From the NCBI RefSeq assembly GCF_030814415.1, contig NZ_JAUSVB010000001.1:1054001-1118000 (forward strand): a stretch of 64,000 nucleotides of DNA. Direction: 5' to 3'. Under the pieces are notes generated by a model. The model ran no database searches and was not told where the DNA came from. It worked only from the letters and a program-made list of their open reading frames with translations. This DNA comes from Cellulomonas humilata. GTDB lineage: Bacteria > Actinomycetota > Actinomycetes > Actinomycetales > Cellulomonadaceae. The first letter of the stretch is position 1. Every line of letters begins with the position of its first letter. Made by a program: the position numbers and the translations under genes. Of this stretch, positions 33,757 through 42,154 are shown piece by piece.

Positions 33757-34137
33757 TCAGCGCAGCGGCGAGTGGATGGCCCAGCGGTGGCCGAACGGGT
33801 CCACCAGCCAGCCGCGCTTCTCGTCGCCCTGGTCGGACGGCTCCCGGTCGGCGGTCGCACCGGCGGCGACCGCGGCCGCGTACACCGCGTCGGCGTCGTC
33901 GACCCCGAGCACGAGGGCGCACGAGCTGTGCCCGAGCGTCGCGGGGGCGTAGGCGCCGTACTCGTGGAACTCGTCGGACAGGTAGAACGCGTCGCCGCCG
34001 ATGGTGAGGGCGACGAAGCCGATCCGCCCGTCGCCCTCGTCCCTCTCGCCGGTCTCCTGCGCGCCGAAAGCGGCTGCGTAGAACGCGATCGCCGCAGAGG
34101 CGTCGTGCACCGTCAGGTACGGGACCAGGCTCGTCAT
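33757..34137 (-). CDS. VOC family protein, PhnB-like
   Basis: The 126-residue protein is a single VOC unit of the PhnB type: 'LVPYLTVHDASAAIAFYAAA' and 'FGAQETGE' at the start, 'FYLSDEFHEYG' in the middle and 'GWLVDPFGHRWAIHSPL' at the end. PhnB-like proteins are often small-molecule or antibiotic-binding. It precedes the MerR-VOC fusion by two bases, so regulator and VOC protein appear to form one unit, possibly a sensor and sequestering protein for the same ligand. Confidence 0.88.
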   Translation of the reverse strand: MTSLVPYLTVHDASAAIAFYAAAFGAQETGERDEGDGRIGFVALTIGGDAFYLSDEFHEYGAYAPATLGHSSCALVLGVDDADAVYAAAVAAGATADREPSDQGDEKRGWLVDPFGHRWAIHSPLR

Positions 34138-34278
34138 GGCTCGCTCCTCGACTCGTGCGGTCCACCGTCGGAGCCGCTGCGCCCGACGCTAGGCCCTCAC
34201 GTCACGTGAGGTGCAAGGGGTTGCTTGTTCGTCCTGTGGTCCAGGACTAGCGTCGAGAAGGACGTCGGGGGGCACTCG

Positions 34279-35265
34279 GTGAGGACCTACGAGCAGGCGC
34301 GCACGTCTGTCGCGGCCGCGCCCGGTCGCGCGAACCACTCCCGCCGGACCCCGGAGCCGGTCCTGCACGTCCTGCAGCGCACGGCCGGGAACCGGGCCGT
34401 CGGCGGCTACCTCCAGCACTCCACGAAGCGGGCGGCCGACTCGGTCCTCCAGGTGGACGAGGAGCCGGAGAGCGGCGGCGCCGACGGCGACTTCGAGTCG
34501 ACCGCGGGCCACGGCCTCGCCTCCCCGACCTCGGTGTCCGGCGGTGGGTTCGGCGGGCTCGACGGCTTCGCGGCTCTCGCCCGCCCCGCGGTGAGCGCGG
34601 CCGCCGCGATCCAGAGCGGCGGCTCCGCGCCGAACGGGATGCGGCTGGGCCTCACGACCGCCCCCAGCGGGTACAAGGCGCCGCAGTTCGAGTTCGGCAC
34701 GGTGGCCGCGATGGGTGCGACCGCGGCCGACCCGCCGACGTTCACGTGCACACCGACGTGGAAGGAGCACATGGACGAGGGCACCAACGTGTGCTGGTAC
34801 CTCGCCGCCGGCAAGCACAAGTCGATCACGCCGTCGGGCGGCAAGGACGTCTTCATCAAGCTGAGCGCCGCCATGTCCTCGCTCGACGAGCAGGCCGAGC
34901 GCGAGCACGCGGACGACATCAGGCAGGCCTGCGCCATCTCCCTCAAGGAGGCAGAGACCGTCCTCAAGGACCACGTCGTCGGCAAGACGTTCCCGTCCGC
35001 CGCGACCGCGACGGACGCCCAGAAGCACGTCCTCGACGCCATCACGGCCAACCTGGTCCACGCGGGACTGGGCAACGACCAGACCACGTGGGCGGCGACG
35101 TACGACCGCCTGTTCATGAAGACCGGGCTGCGCGACGCCAGAGGCTGGCACACCTTCGGCGTGACGGGTCCACCTGCGGTCACCGCGACCGAGATCGTGC
35201 ACACCGTCGCCGCCGGGTCGACGAGCCTCGGCGCCACGTCGTCGGCCGACCTGATCGTCTACTGA
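34279..35265 (+). CDS. Putative contractile-injection-system-type cargo protein
   Basis: The 328-residue protein has no signal peptide. At residues 31-45 it carries 'VLQRTAGNRAVGGYL', a near-exact match to the 'LQRxxGNxAVxxLL' N-terminal signature found, to my knowledge, in proteins encoded by actinobacterial extracellular contractile injection system loci. A Gly/Ser-rich low-complexity linker (about 65-125) follows, then a C-terminal domain ('TFTCTPTWKEHMDEGTNVCW', 'EREHADDIRQACAISLKEAE', 'LFMKTGLRDARGWHTFGV') that I do not recognise. GTG 34279 has a G-rich site and places the signature close to the N-terminus. One base separates it from the next gene. No baseplate, sheath or tube gene is in the window. 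Confidence 0.65.
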   Translation: MRTYEQARTSVAAAPGRANHSRRTPEPVLHVLQRTAGNRAVGGYLQHSTKRAADSVLQVDEEPESGGADGDFESTAGHGLASPTSVSGGGFGGLDGFAALARPAVSAAAAIQSGGSAPNGMRLGLTTAPSGYKAPQFEFGTVAAMGATAADPPTFTCTPTWKEHMDEGTNVCWYLAAGKHKSITPSGGKDVFIKLSAAMSSLDEQAEREHADDIRQACAISLKEAETVLKDHVVGKTFPSAATATDAQKHVLDAITANLVHAGLGNDQTTWAATYDRLFMKTGLRDARGWHTFGVTGPPAVTATEIVHTVAAGSTSLGATSSADLIVY

Positions 35266-35266
35266 C

Positions 35267-35998
35267 ATGGGATCCGTCCTCCTGCCGGTGACCGTCTTCG
35301 CCGACGAGCCGACCGCCTGGCTCGACTACCTCGTACGCCGCACCCGGCACACCGTGGGTGCCCGGTGCGCCGCCGCCGACCTGGTCGTCGTCGGACGTCG
35401 CGCGGGGGACGTGCTCGAGGTCGGCACCGTGCTCAAGGGCGAGCCCGTCGGGACCGTCGACCTGCCGCCCGTCCCGCGCGACTTCGACGGCAGCGAGGCC
35501 ATGAGCCCGTCGGTGCACGACGGGGAGCGAGCACTCGTGTTCGCGGTCGACCGCCGGGACCTGCTGGACCGGCCAGGCGCGACCGTCGGCGAGCTGACGA
35601 CCGACGACCTCGACGGCCAGATCGAAGCGGCGACCTGGTTCGTCGGCCTCCCGCAGGACGTCGAGACCCGCGTCCCGGCGCTCGTCGACGCCGCCGCCGA
35701 CGACAACCCGGCGACCGCGTCCAGCGCCCTGCGCGCACTCGGCGACGAGGGACACACCTCCGCGACGACCGACCTCATGGGGGTCGCGATCGCGTCGGAC
35801 GTCGCCGCCGTCCCCGCCACGCTCGCGGCCGTCGCGCTGTGGCTCCTCGACGAGAAGGCGCGTGCCGCCGCGGCCCTGGCGGGCACCGTCGACCGGCTGG
35901 GCCGCGACCGGTTCCTCGACCTGTGGGGCGTCCAGGAGTCCGACGACGACCCCGCCACCCTCGTCGCCCCCGACCCGGACCTGCGACCGTACGCCTGA
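35267..35998 (+). CDS. Protein of unknown function paired with the cargo-like gene
   Basis: The 243-residue soluble protein is acidic. Its first half has 'AADLVVVGRRAGDVLEVGTV' and 'LKGEPVGTVDLPPV', the pattern of a small beta-barrel (OB or NTR-like). Its second half is helical with repeat-like Ala/Asp-rich segments ('TRVPALVDAAADDNPATASS', 'ALRALGDEGHTSATTDLMGV'), reminiscent of HEAT repeats. No signal peptide or catalytic motif is seen. Its ATG begins one base after the stop of the cargo-like gene, so both are one operon; immunity protein, adaptor or chaperone are possibilities. Confidence 0.7.
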   Translation: MGSVLLPVTVFADEPTAWLDYLVRRTRHTVGARCAAADLVVVGRRAGDVLEVGTVLKGEPVGTVDLPPVPRDFDGSEAMSPSVHDGERALVFAVDRRDLLDRPGATVGELTTDDLDGQIEAATWFVGLPQDVETRVPALVDAAADDNPATASSALRALGDEGHTSATTDLMGVAIASDVAAVPATLAAVALWLLDEKARAAAALAGTVDRLGRDRFLDLWGVQESDDDPATLVAPDPDLRPYA

Positions 35999-36024
35999 CC
36001 GGGCCGCGGCGACGCTCGCGCGGC

Positions 36025-36837
36025 TCAGCCGACGGGGCGGGTCGCCACCGTGAGCAGGTGCGAGCTGAGACCGAGCAGGCTGGGTTCCGCCTCGATCGCG
36101 CGGGCCGCGTCGAGCACCACCGCGCGGCGCTCGTCGTCGTCGAACGCCGAGGCCAAGGGCTTGATCCAGTGGGCCAGTCCCTCGACGCCGACGGTCTCCC
36201 GCGCGACGAGCCCGGCCTCGGTCGCCTCCGCCGCGAGCTCTTCCGGCCGGTGGAAGTAGGCGGTCGTGAACCAGCGCGGGTCGCCGGTCGGGTTCTCGTG
36301 CACCCCGGTCGCCAGGTCCTGCGCGACGATCGCCCGGAACGCAGGGTCGAACAGGTAGGACTGCGCGAGCCCGTCGAACAGGGACGCGAACCGGTTGATC
36401 GCCATCGCGATCACGACCCCGCCGGGCACGACGACCCGGAACGCCTCCCGCCAGGTGGCCAGACGGTCGGCGCGTTCGGTCAGGTGGTACAGCGGACCGA
36501 GCAGGAGGACCGCGTCGACCGAGGCGTCGGACACGGGGAGCGCGCGGGCGTCGCCGACGGACGCGGTGAACCGCGCCTGGCCGCCCAGCCGCGCGTCGGC
36601 CCGCGCCACGTGACCGGGCAGCAGGTCGACGAGGTGCACGGTGTGGCCGTCGTCGAGCAGCCACTCGGAGTGCACCCCCGTCGCGCCGCCCACGTCGAGC
36701 ACCCGCACGGCGGGGGGCAGGTGGCGACGGACGATCTCCTGCACCCGCGCGAGCTCCAGCCGGCCGAGGCCCTGACGGAGGCGCTGGTCCTCGTCGTAGA
36801 GGGTGTCGTAGTGGTCGTGGATGGGGGGCTGCTCCAT
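36025..36837 (-). CDS. Class I SAM-dependent methyltransferase
   Basis: The 270-residue protein has a Rossmann-type SAM domain: motif I 'VRVLDVGGATGVHSEWLLDD', 'HLVDLLPGHVARAD' (acidic residue for the ribose), 'VGDARALPVSDASVDAVLLL' and 'FRVVVPGGVVIAMAINRFA'. The C-terminal 80 residues would bind the substrate, which is unknown. It is convergent with the cargo-like operon, 26 bases away, and needs no link to it. Confidence 0.88.
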   Translation of the reverse strand: MEQPPIHDHYDTLYDEDQRLRQGLGRLELARVQEIVRRHLPPAVRVLDVGGATGVHSEWLLDDGHTVHLVDLLPGHVARADARLGGQARFTASVGDARALPVSDASVDAVLLLGPLYHLTERADRLATWREAFRVVVPGGVVIAMAINRFASLFDGLAQSYLFDPAFRAIVAQDLATGVHENPTGDPRWFTTAYFHRPEELAAEATEAGLVARETVGVEGLAHWIKPLASAFDDDERRAVVLDAARAIEAEPSLLGLSSHLLTVATRPVG

Positions 36838-36901
36838 CGCTGCAACCTACGGGTCCAGGTCTCCGAGAGGGGACAGGATTTCCCACGGCCGGGTGAGTGG
36901 A

Positions 36902-37489
36902 CTACGGCGACTCTCGCCACTGCTTCTTGCCGTACGTGTCCAGATACTCCTCGAAGAGCTTGCTCTCCCGTTGCGTGCCGAAGCTCGAGCTCAGGTACCT
37001 CACCGACGGCTTCTCGAGGAGGGGCACGAGGTCGTCGGGAGTCAGGGCCGTGTCGACGAGCTGCACCTCCTCGAGGTGGGGCACCTCCGTGAGGATCGAG
37101 ATGTCGGACAGGCCCTTGCACCCCCAGATGCGAAATGTCTTGAGGTGATCGAGCCGCGTGAGATCAGGAAGGACGAGCTTTCCCCGGGTGTTGAGGATGT
37201 GCAGCTCCTCGATCTGCGTGAGCTCCGCGAGGAAGCCCCAGCCCGGGGCCGACGTGAAGCCGTTGAGAAAGAGATTCCGCAGCGTGCCGATCTCCGCGAG
37301 GGCATGAGGATCGGCGACCTTCACATTGATCAGGCCCAGGCGCTCGATGGCGGGCAGGTCCTTCAGGAACTCCAGGGACGCGAGCCGCATCCTCCAGAGC
37401 TCGAACTCTCGTCTCGACGCATGTCTGCGGACAAGATCTGCCTGCGAGAAGTTCTCCTCGACGACGACGGTGCCTTTCACGACGCGCAT
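36902..37489 (-). CDS. Leucine-rich-repeat-like protein, low GC
   Basis: The 195-residue protein consists of repeating units with regularly spaced Leu/Ile: 'LKDLPAIERLGLINVKVADP', 'HALAEIGTLRNLFLNGFTSA', 'ELTQIEELHILNTRGKLVLP', 'LTRLDHLKTFRIWGCKGLSD' and 'LTEVPHLEEVQLVDTALTPD'. This is a short LRR solenoid, probably for protein binding; there is no signal peptide. Base counts over several lines of this gene give about 57-60% G+C, against about 73% in flanking genes, which points to recent transfer. It lies next to the cargo-like operon and could be an immunity-type protein, but this is speculation. Confidence 0.75.
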   Translation of the reverse strand: MRVVKGTVVVEENFSQADLVRRHASRREFELWRMRLASLEFLKDLPAIERLGLINVKVADPHALAEIGTLRNLFLNGFTSAPGWGFLAELTQIEELHILNTRGKLVLPDLTRLDHLKTFRIWGCKGLSDISILTEVPHLEEVQLVDTALTPDDLVPLLEKPSVRYLSSSFGTQRESKLFEEYLDTYGKKQWRESP

Positions 37490-37499
37490 GGTCTTGTCC

Positions 37500-37841
37500 T
37501 CAGCTGGTGAGATCGCGGGCGGCCACGACCAGGATCAGGACCGCAGTCACGACGGGCGCGAGGGCCGCCAGGACGATGGTGGTGCGGCTGCGCCAGCGTG
37601 GTGCCCAGCCGCGTCGGGCCTGCACGATCCCCACGGGCAGAGCCACCAGCGACGGTATGAGCGAGGACATGAGCACCACCACGGCACCGAGGGTGCCGAA
37701 GGACTGCGGGTTCCGCGCACCCTCGACCGCGTAGACCCCGGCGACGACGACACCGGCCGTCCCGACGACCGCCAGCAGCAGCCCGACCCAGCCGATCACG
37801 GTTGCCCACGGGACTCGTCGCGCGACTGCCTGGTCGGTCAT
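37500..37841 (-). CDS. Small three-helix membrane protein
   Basis: The 113-residue protein has three predicted helices ('VIGWVGLLLAVVGTAGVVVA', 'LGAVVVLMSSLIPSLVALPV', 'TTIVLAALAPVVTAVLILVV') with short charged loops ('GIVQARRGWAPRWRSR'). No family is recognised. Its ATG overlaps the stop of the upstream CPBP protease gene by four bases, so the two are co-translated and possibly function together. Confidence 0.7.
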   Translation of the reverse strand: MTDQAVARRVPWATVIGWVGLLLAVVGTAGVVVAGVYAVEGARNPQSFGTLGAVVVLMSSLIPSLVALPVGIVQARRGWAPRWRSRTTIVLAALAPVVTAVLILVVAARDLTS

Positions 37842-38686
37842 GCAGGGACAGTACCGACGGCGTCGCGCCCCCAGCGGCGGTAGACCACGACCGCCGTCAG
37901 GACCAGGAGCGGGAGCACGACGAGGCTCTCGGGCCGGGCGCCGAAGAGCAGCGGGCTGTCGACGACGACGACGTCGGCGGCCAGCAGCGGCCACGCGACG
38001 GCGTTGGCCATCCCGTGCCCGAGCACCGCGGGCCACACGCTGCCGGTGCGGTCGCGGGCGACGCCCCAGATGACGGCCATCGCGAGCACCGCGACGGAGA
38101 ACATCGGGATCTGCACGGCCAGGGGGAGCGTGGTGTAGGCGTCGCCGAACGCGATGATGTACGGCACGTGCCACACGGCCCACAGCACGCCGACCGCGAG
38201 GTGCCGCCGCAGCGCCGGGACGCCCAGCGCCGCGAGCCGGGGCTCCAGGTACCCCCGCCACCCGAACTCCTCGAACGCCGCGAACGTCAGGCGCGCGATC
38301 AGCCCGGTCGTGAACAGCACCGCGAACCGCTCGCCGGCGCCCGGCACCACGTGCACGTCACCGGTGAGCGCGCCGAGCGCGACCGGGACGAGGAACAGCA
38401 CGGGGAACAGCAGCAGCGCCACCGCGTACCAGCCGCGCTCGCGGCCGAGGCGCAGGCCGGCGTCGGCCCAGCCCTCGCGTCCGAGGGTGCGCAGACCGAC
38501 GGCCAGGAGGAGGGGGCTCAGCACGAACAGGAGCGCGCCGGCGCTGGTCTCCGGGTCGGGTGACGACGCCATGACCAGGCCGCCGACGGTGGACAGGACG
38601 AGGACGCCCACGGCGTAGACCAGCACGCCCCGGCGGCTGGCGGGCCGATGCGTGCGGGTGCGGGGGACGGCTTCGGTGGTGGACAT
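37838..38686 (-). CDS. CPBP-family intramembrane metalloprotease
   Basis: The 282-residue protein has about eight helices. Motif 1 is 'AAFEEFGWRGYLEPRLAA' (EExxxR), motif 2 'VGVLWAVWHVPYIIAFG' (FxxxH-like, WxxxH), motif 3 'AVLGHGMANAVAWPL'. This is the CAAX-amino-terminal-protease branch with the 'EEFGWRGY' hallmark. It probably processes peptides in the membrane. It heads a two-gene operon and is 67 bases from the PadR gene on the same strand. Confidence 0.88.
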   Translation of the reverse strand: MSTTEAVPRTRTHRPASRRGVLVYAVGVLVLSTVGGLVMASSPDPETSAGALLFVLSPLLLAVGLRTLGREGWADAGLRLGRERGWYAVALLLFPVLFLVPVALGALTGDVHVVPGAGERFAVLFTTGLIARLTFAAFEEFGWRGYLEPRLAALGVPALRRHLAVGVLWAVWHVPYIIAFGDAYTTLPLAVQIPMFSVAVLAMAVIWGVARDRTGSVWPAVLGHGMANAVAWPLLAADVVVVDSPLLFGARPESLVVLPLLVLTAVVVYRRWGRDAVGTVPA

Positions 38687-38753
38687 GTCGAGCTCCTTCG
38701 GGCGTGGGGCATCGCCCGGCCGCCGGGTGGCGGTCGGTCCGTTCAGGGGTGAC

Positions 38754-39299
38754 TCAGTCGGTCAGCTCGGCAAGCAGGTCCTGGGCCCACTCGAGCTCGC
38801 CGCGCGCGTGCACGAGCCCGTTGGCGAGGGTGGCGAGGCGGAGCCGCATCTCGAGCGTCGGCGTGATGCCGGCGGCCGCGAGCGCCTGCTCGGACGCCTC
38901 TCGGGTCTGCTCCAGGACCGCCGCGAGCTCGCGGGCCTCCCCAGCGCGCTCCTCCAGGACGGCGCGGACGCGCTCGGTGCCGAGGCGGCCGACGAAGAAC
39001 AGCCGCACCAGGAACACCTCGCGCGACGGCACGTACTCGACCGGTGCCGCGAGCCAGGAGTCGAGCTCGGCCAGCCCGGCATCGGTGATGGAGTGCTCGC
39101 GCCGGTCCGGCTTGCCCTCCTGCGGGATGGTCCGCACGGACACCAGGTCGTCGGCTGCGAGCTGGCCCAGGGTGCGGTAGATCTGCGCCTGGTCGGCCGG
39201 CCAGAAGTGCGCGACCGACTCCTCCATGTGCTTGCGCAGGTCGTAGCCGGTCATCGGGGCGATCGAGAGGAACCCGAGGACGGCGTGCTTGAGGGACAT
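38754..39299 (-). CDS. PadR-family transcriptional regulator
   Basis: The 181-residue protein has the PadR winged HTH 'AVLGFLSIAPMTGYDLRKHM', 'DQAQIYRTLGQLAADDLVSV' and a Vir-like C-terminal helical domain ('FLVRLFFVGRLGTERVRAVL', 'RLATLANGLVHARGELEWAQ'). PadR regulators are repressors released by phenolics or other small compounds. A 24-base palindrome precedes its start. It likely controls itself and the downstream CPBP protease operon. Confidence 0.9.
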   Translation of the reverse strand: MSLKHAVLGFLSIAPMTGYDLRKHMEESVAHFWPADQAQIYRTLGQLAADDLVSVRTIPQEGKPDRREHSITDAGLAELDSWLAAPVEYVPSREVFLVRLFFVGRLGTERVRAVLEERAGEARELAAVLEQTREASEQALAAAGITPTLEMRLRLATLANGLVHARGELEWAQDLLAELTD

Positions 39300-39314
39300 G
39301 ACTTGAGGCTAGAG

Positions 39315-39338
39315 GACTCGTCTCCTATGAGACAAGTC
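39315..39338. promoter_or_regulatory. Palindromic PadR operator candidate
   Basis: GACT-C-GTCTC (39315-39324), CTAT, GAGAC-A-AGTC (39329-39338) forms a 24-base palindrome with one mismatch, 16 bases upstream of the PadR start. PadR proteins bind such ATxx-containing inverted repeats in their own promoters. Confidence 0.6.
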
Positions 39339-39340
39339 CC

Positions 39341-40825
39341 TTATGATTCGAGCTGTGCGATGACCGACGGCCGGTCGAGGTGCTGCGCCCAGTCCAGCGG
39401 CGTCGCGCCGAACCGGGCGTCCCGCAGCGTCGGGTCGGCACCCAGGCTCAGCAGGAGGGCGACGAGGTCGGGGTCCCCGAGACTGGCCGCGGCGTGCAGC
39501 GCCGTCTCCCACCGCTCCTCGACGGGGACGTCGGCCCGCCCGTACGCGTTCACGTCGAACCCGAGGTCCACCAGCAGCGCGACGGTGTCGTGCCGACCGC
39601 GCGCCGCCGCCCAGACGATCAGACCCGGACGCTCGTCGCGCGCCTGCGCCGCCACGGCGTCCCCCAGGGCCGCCAGCCTGTCCTGGTCGCCCAGCATCGC
39701 TGCCTCGACGAACGCGTCGACGGGGGGCACGTCGCCCGGCTCGGCACCGCGCGACACCAGGAGGTCGACGACGGCGCGGTCGCCGCTGGTGGCCGCCAGG
39801 CTCAGCGGGGTCGACGAGGGCGCCTCCGAGCGGCCGCCGGTCGGCCACGCCCCGTCGCCGAAGGGCGCGTCCAGGTCCACGCCGTGGTCGGCGAGCAGCT
39901 GGACCCGGGCGAGCTGGCCGTGCTGCACCGCCCAGCGCAGCAGGTCCCGCACCAGCGTGCGCGGCTCGTCGACCGCTTCCGGTCCCAGCCGGCGGCGCCA
40001 CACCCCGCCATCGCCGCGACCGAGCCCGTACGCGAACAGCAGGACCAGGTGGTCGTCGTCGGTGCCGAACATCCGGTTGTACAGGGTCTGGCCGTCGTTC
40101 GGCTCGGCGCCGCGATCGAGCAGCAGCCTGGCCAGCGCGATCGACTCCGGGTGGCGCGGCTGGCTGACGGGACCGCCCTCACCCTCGCCGAACACGCCGG
40201 TGAGCAGGGTGAACAGGGTCGGTTCGCCGTGCCACAGATAGCCCTCGTCCGGGTCGGCGCCCGCGTCGAGCAGCAGCCGGGCGGTGCCGACGGGGTCCCC
40301 GCCTCCGACCCGCGAGTAGGTCAGGTAGGCGAGCGGACGCCAGCCGTGCGGGCCGCCGCGGCGGCGGGCCAGCGTCGGGTCACGGCCGAGCAGGCGGGCG
40401 ACGACGTCCGGTCGGGCCGCGGCGGCTGCCGCCCAGATGTCGTCGTCGACGAGGTCCGGGTGCGTGCGGAGGAGCACTCGCGCCGCGGTGCGACGGTCCG
40501 GGGCGTCGCTGCCCGAGTACGTCAGGCACGCGAGCCGGCAGAACTGCGCGGACACCGACTGGTCCTCGTCGGTGGGGTTCCAGCTGTGCGCCGCCCGGGC
40601 GTCGAGGTGGTGGCGCAGCCGCGGCCAGCTGGGGAAGCCGTACTCGCGGGCGACGGTGAGCTGTGCGGCGCTCAGTCGGAAGGTGCTCAGGTCGGTCGGC
40701 GGGTTCGGGTGGTTCCGCGCGATCCGGTCGGCCGCCTGCGGGTCACCGGCCACGGCGGCGCGCTGCAGGGCGCGGGCCTGGCGGCGCAGGTGCCCGAGGT
40801 CCGGGTGGGTGGGCAGGGTCGCCAT
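39341..40825 (-). CDS. Ankyrin-repeat protein
   Basis: The 494-residue protein contains many ankyrin-like units, for example 'TARLLLDAGADPDEGYLWHG', 'ALARLLLDRGAEPNDGQTLY', 'ARVQLLADHGVDLDAPFGDG', 'AVVDLLVSRGAEPGDV' and 'DLVALLLSLGADPTLRDARF'. Between units 2 and 3 an 'EGEGGPVSQPRHPE' linker breaks the array. There is no signal peptide. Ankyrin proteins bind other proteins; no partner is visible. A strong AGGAGG site precedes ATG 40825, so the longer frame to 41080 was rejected. Confidence 0.88.
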   Translation of the reverse strand: MATLPTHPDLGHLRRQARALQRAAVAGDPQAADRIARNHPNPPTDLSTFRLSAAQLTVAREYGFPSWPRLRHHLDARAAHSWNPTDEDQSVSAQFCRLACLTYSGSDAPDRRTAARVLLRTHPDLVDDDIWAAAAAARPDVVARLLGRDPTLARRRGGPHGWRPLAYLTYSRVGGGDPVGTARLLLDAGADPDEGYLWHGEPTLFTLLTGVFGEGEGGPVSQPRHPESIALARLLLDRGAEPNDGQTLYNRMFGTDDDHLVLLFAYGLGRGDGGVWRRRLGPEAVDEPRTLVRDLLRWAVQHGQLARVQLLADHGVDLDAPFGDGAWPTGGRSEAPSSTPLSLAATSGDRAVVDLLVSRGAEPGDVPPVDAFVEAAMLGDQDRLAALGDAVAAQARDERPGLIVWAAARGRHDTVALLVDLGFDVNAYGRADVPVEERWETALHAAASLGDPDLVALLLSLGADPTLRDARFGATPLDWAQHLDRPSVIAQLES

Positions 40826-41014
40826 GGCGACCTCCTCTCGTCGCCCGGCGTCCGCGGGGTCGGGCCGAAAGGAGGCGGAAGGATGCAGCCGTCTCGTACC
40901 CAGGTGGGCTGTGCCCTGCCCGCGGACCGGTCGGCTGCCTGGAAGCCGTCGCCAGCGTATCGGTCGACGTACGCTTCCGGAGGCCCGGGTAGCGGGCGAA
41001 CGAGGGGTGGAAGC

Positions 41015-41686
41015 GTGCGCAGCGAGTACTCCGGCGAAGGGCTGAACGAGGACGACCTGGCGTCGTCGACGCCGCTCCACCAGGTCCGTCGGTGGGTGGC
41101 CGAGGCGCAGGCCCGCCAGGCCGAGCGCGGCGACGTCGTCGAGCCCACGGCATTGTCCGTCGCCACGGTCGACGCCGACGGCCGCGCGAACGTCCGCACG
41201 GTCCTCATGCGCTTCCTCGACGAGCGCGGGCCGGGGTTCGTCACCGACCTCGGTTCGACGAAGAGCCGGGAGATCGTCGCCACCGGATCCGTCGCCGCGT
41301 CGCTGACCTGGCCGGCGATGTTCCGGGCGGTCCGGTTCCGGGGGCGCGCCGTCCCCCTCGGGCGCGACGAGATCGCGGCGTACTTCGCCACACGGCCGTG
41401 GGGATCACGGATCAGCGCGTGGGCGTCGGACCAGTCGCAGCCGATCGCCGACCGGGCCACCCTGGTCGCCGCCTACGAGCGGTGCGCGGCCCTCTACCCG
41501 GACACCGGCTCACCCGACGACGTCCCCGTCCCGGACGGGTGGGGCGGCTGGCGGATCGAGTGCGACGAGGTCGAGCTGTGGGCGGGCCGACGCGACCGGC
41601 TGCACGACCGGCTGGTGTTCACGCGCGTGGCCGACGGTGGCCTGGACAGCGCCGAGGCGTGGACGGTCCACCGCCGCCAGCCCTGA
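41015..41686 (+). CDS. pdxH: Pyridoxamine 5'-phosphate oxidase
   Basis: The 223-residue flavoenzyme oxidises pyridoxamine and pyridoxine 5'-phosphate to PLP using FMN and O2. Signatures are 'EPTALSVATVDADGRANVRT', 'VLMRFLDERGPGFVTDLGST', 'KSREIVATGSVAASLTWPAM', 'QVRFRGRAVPL'-like 'AVRFRGRAVPLGRDEIAAYF', 'RPWGSRISAWASDQSQPI' and the C-terminal 'ECDEVELWAGRRDRLHDRLV'. GTG 41015 follows a purine-rich site and gives the usual length. It is divergent from the ankyrin gene. Confidence 0.93.
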   Translation: MRSEYSGEGLNEDDLASSTPLHQVRRWVAEAQARQAERGDVVEPTALSVATVDADGRANVRTVLMRFLDERGPGFVTDLGSTKSREIVATGSVAASLTWPAMFRAVRFRGRAVPLGRDEIAAYFATRPWGSRISAWASDQSQPIADRATLVAAYERCAALYPDTGSPDDVPVPDGWGGWRIECDEVELWAGRRDRLHDRLVFTRVADGGLDSAEAWTVHRRQP

Positions 41687-41695
41687 GCGCACCCG

Positions 41696-42154
41696 TCAGG
41701 GTGCGCGTCGCCGGCCGGCCGCGGTCGTCCGGTCCTGCTCGCCGGTCACGGTCGCGACCAGCCGGGACTGCCAGCCCAGGAACTCCTCGACGACGTCGTC
41801 CTGCCCGGTGCGGCGCAGCAGCGCGACGAGCTCGTCGGCCACCTCGGTACCGCGGTCGTCGTGCGTGACGACGAACCCCTCGACGGCCGACCTGAGCTGA
41901 GCGGCCGCGAGGTCCGTGCGCCCGCGGCTGTCCTCGAGCCTGCCGAGGAACCACAGCACCTGCGCGGCCGACGGCACGTCGTCGAGCTCCTCGAGGTAGG
42001 TCGCGATGGCGCGGTCGGCGAGCTCCACAGCCTCGTCGGCCGCAGTGTCCCCGCCTGCGGTCGCCAGCTCACGCGCGGTCGCGAAGTCCTGGTCCGCGGC
42101 GGCGCGGCGGTCCGCGTCCACGTCGGCGCGGTCCTCTTCGGGGGTCGTGTTCAT
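41696..42154 (-). CDS. Helical protein of unknown function, TPR-like
   Basis: The 152-residue protein is rich in Ala, Asp and Glu. 'AADEAVELADRAIATYLEEL', 'DDVPSAAQVLWFLGRLEDSR' and 'GRTDLAAAQLRSAVEGFVVT' suggest paired helices like tetratricopeptide repeats. There is no signal peptide or catalytic motif. It is convergent with pdxH, nine bases away. Function unknown. Confidence 0.65.
   Translation of the reverse strand: MNTTPEEDRADVDADRRAAADQDFATARELATAGGDTAADEAVELADRAIATYLEELDDVPSAAQVLWFLGRLEDSRGRTDLAAAQLRSAVEGFVVTHDDRGTEVADELVALLRRTGQDDVVEEFLGWQSRLVATVTGEQDRTTAAGRRRAP

Noticed and set aside
34225..37500. Injection-system structural genes near the cargo-like operon
   Set aside because: Searched by eye for sheath, tube, baseplate and AAA+ ATPase motifs in all genes from 31 to 41 kb; none found, so the operon is called orphan.
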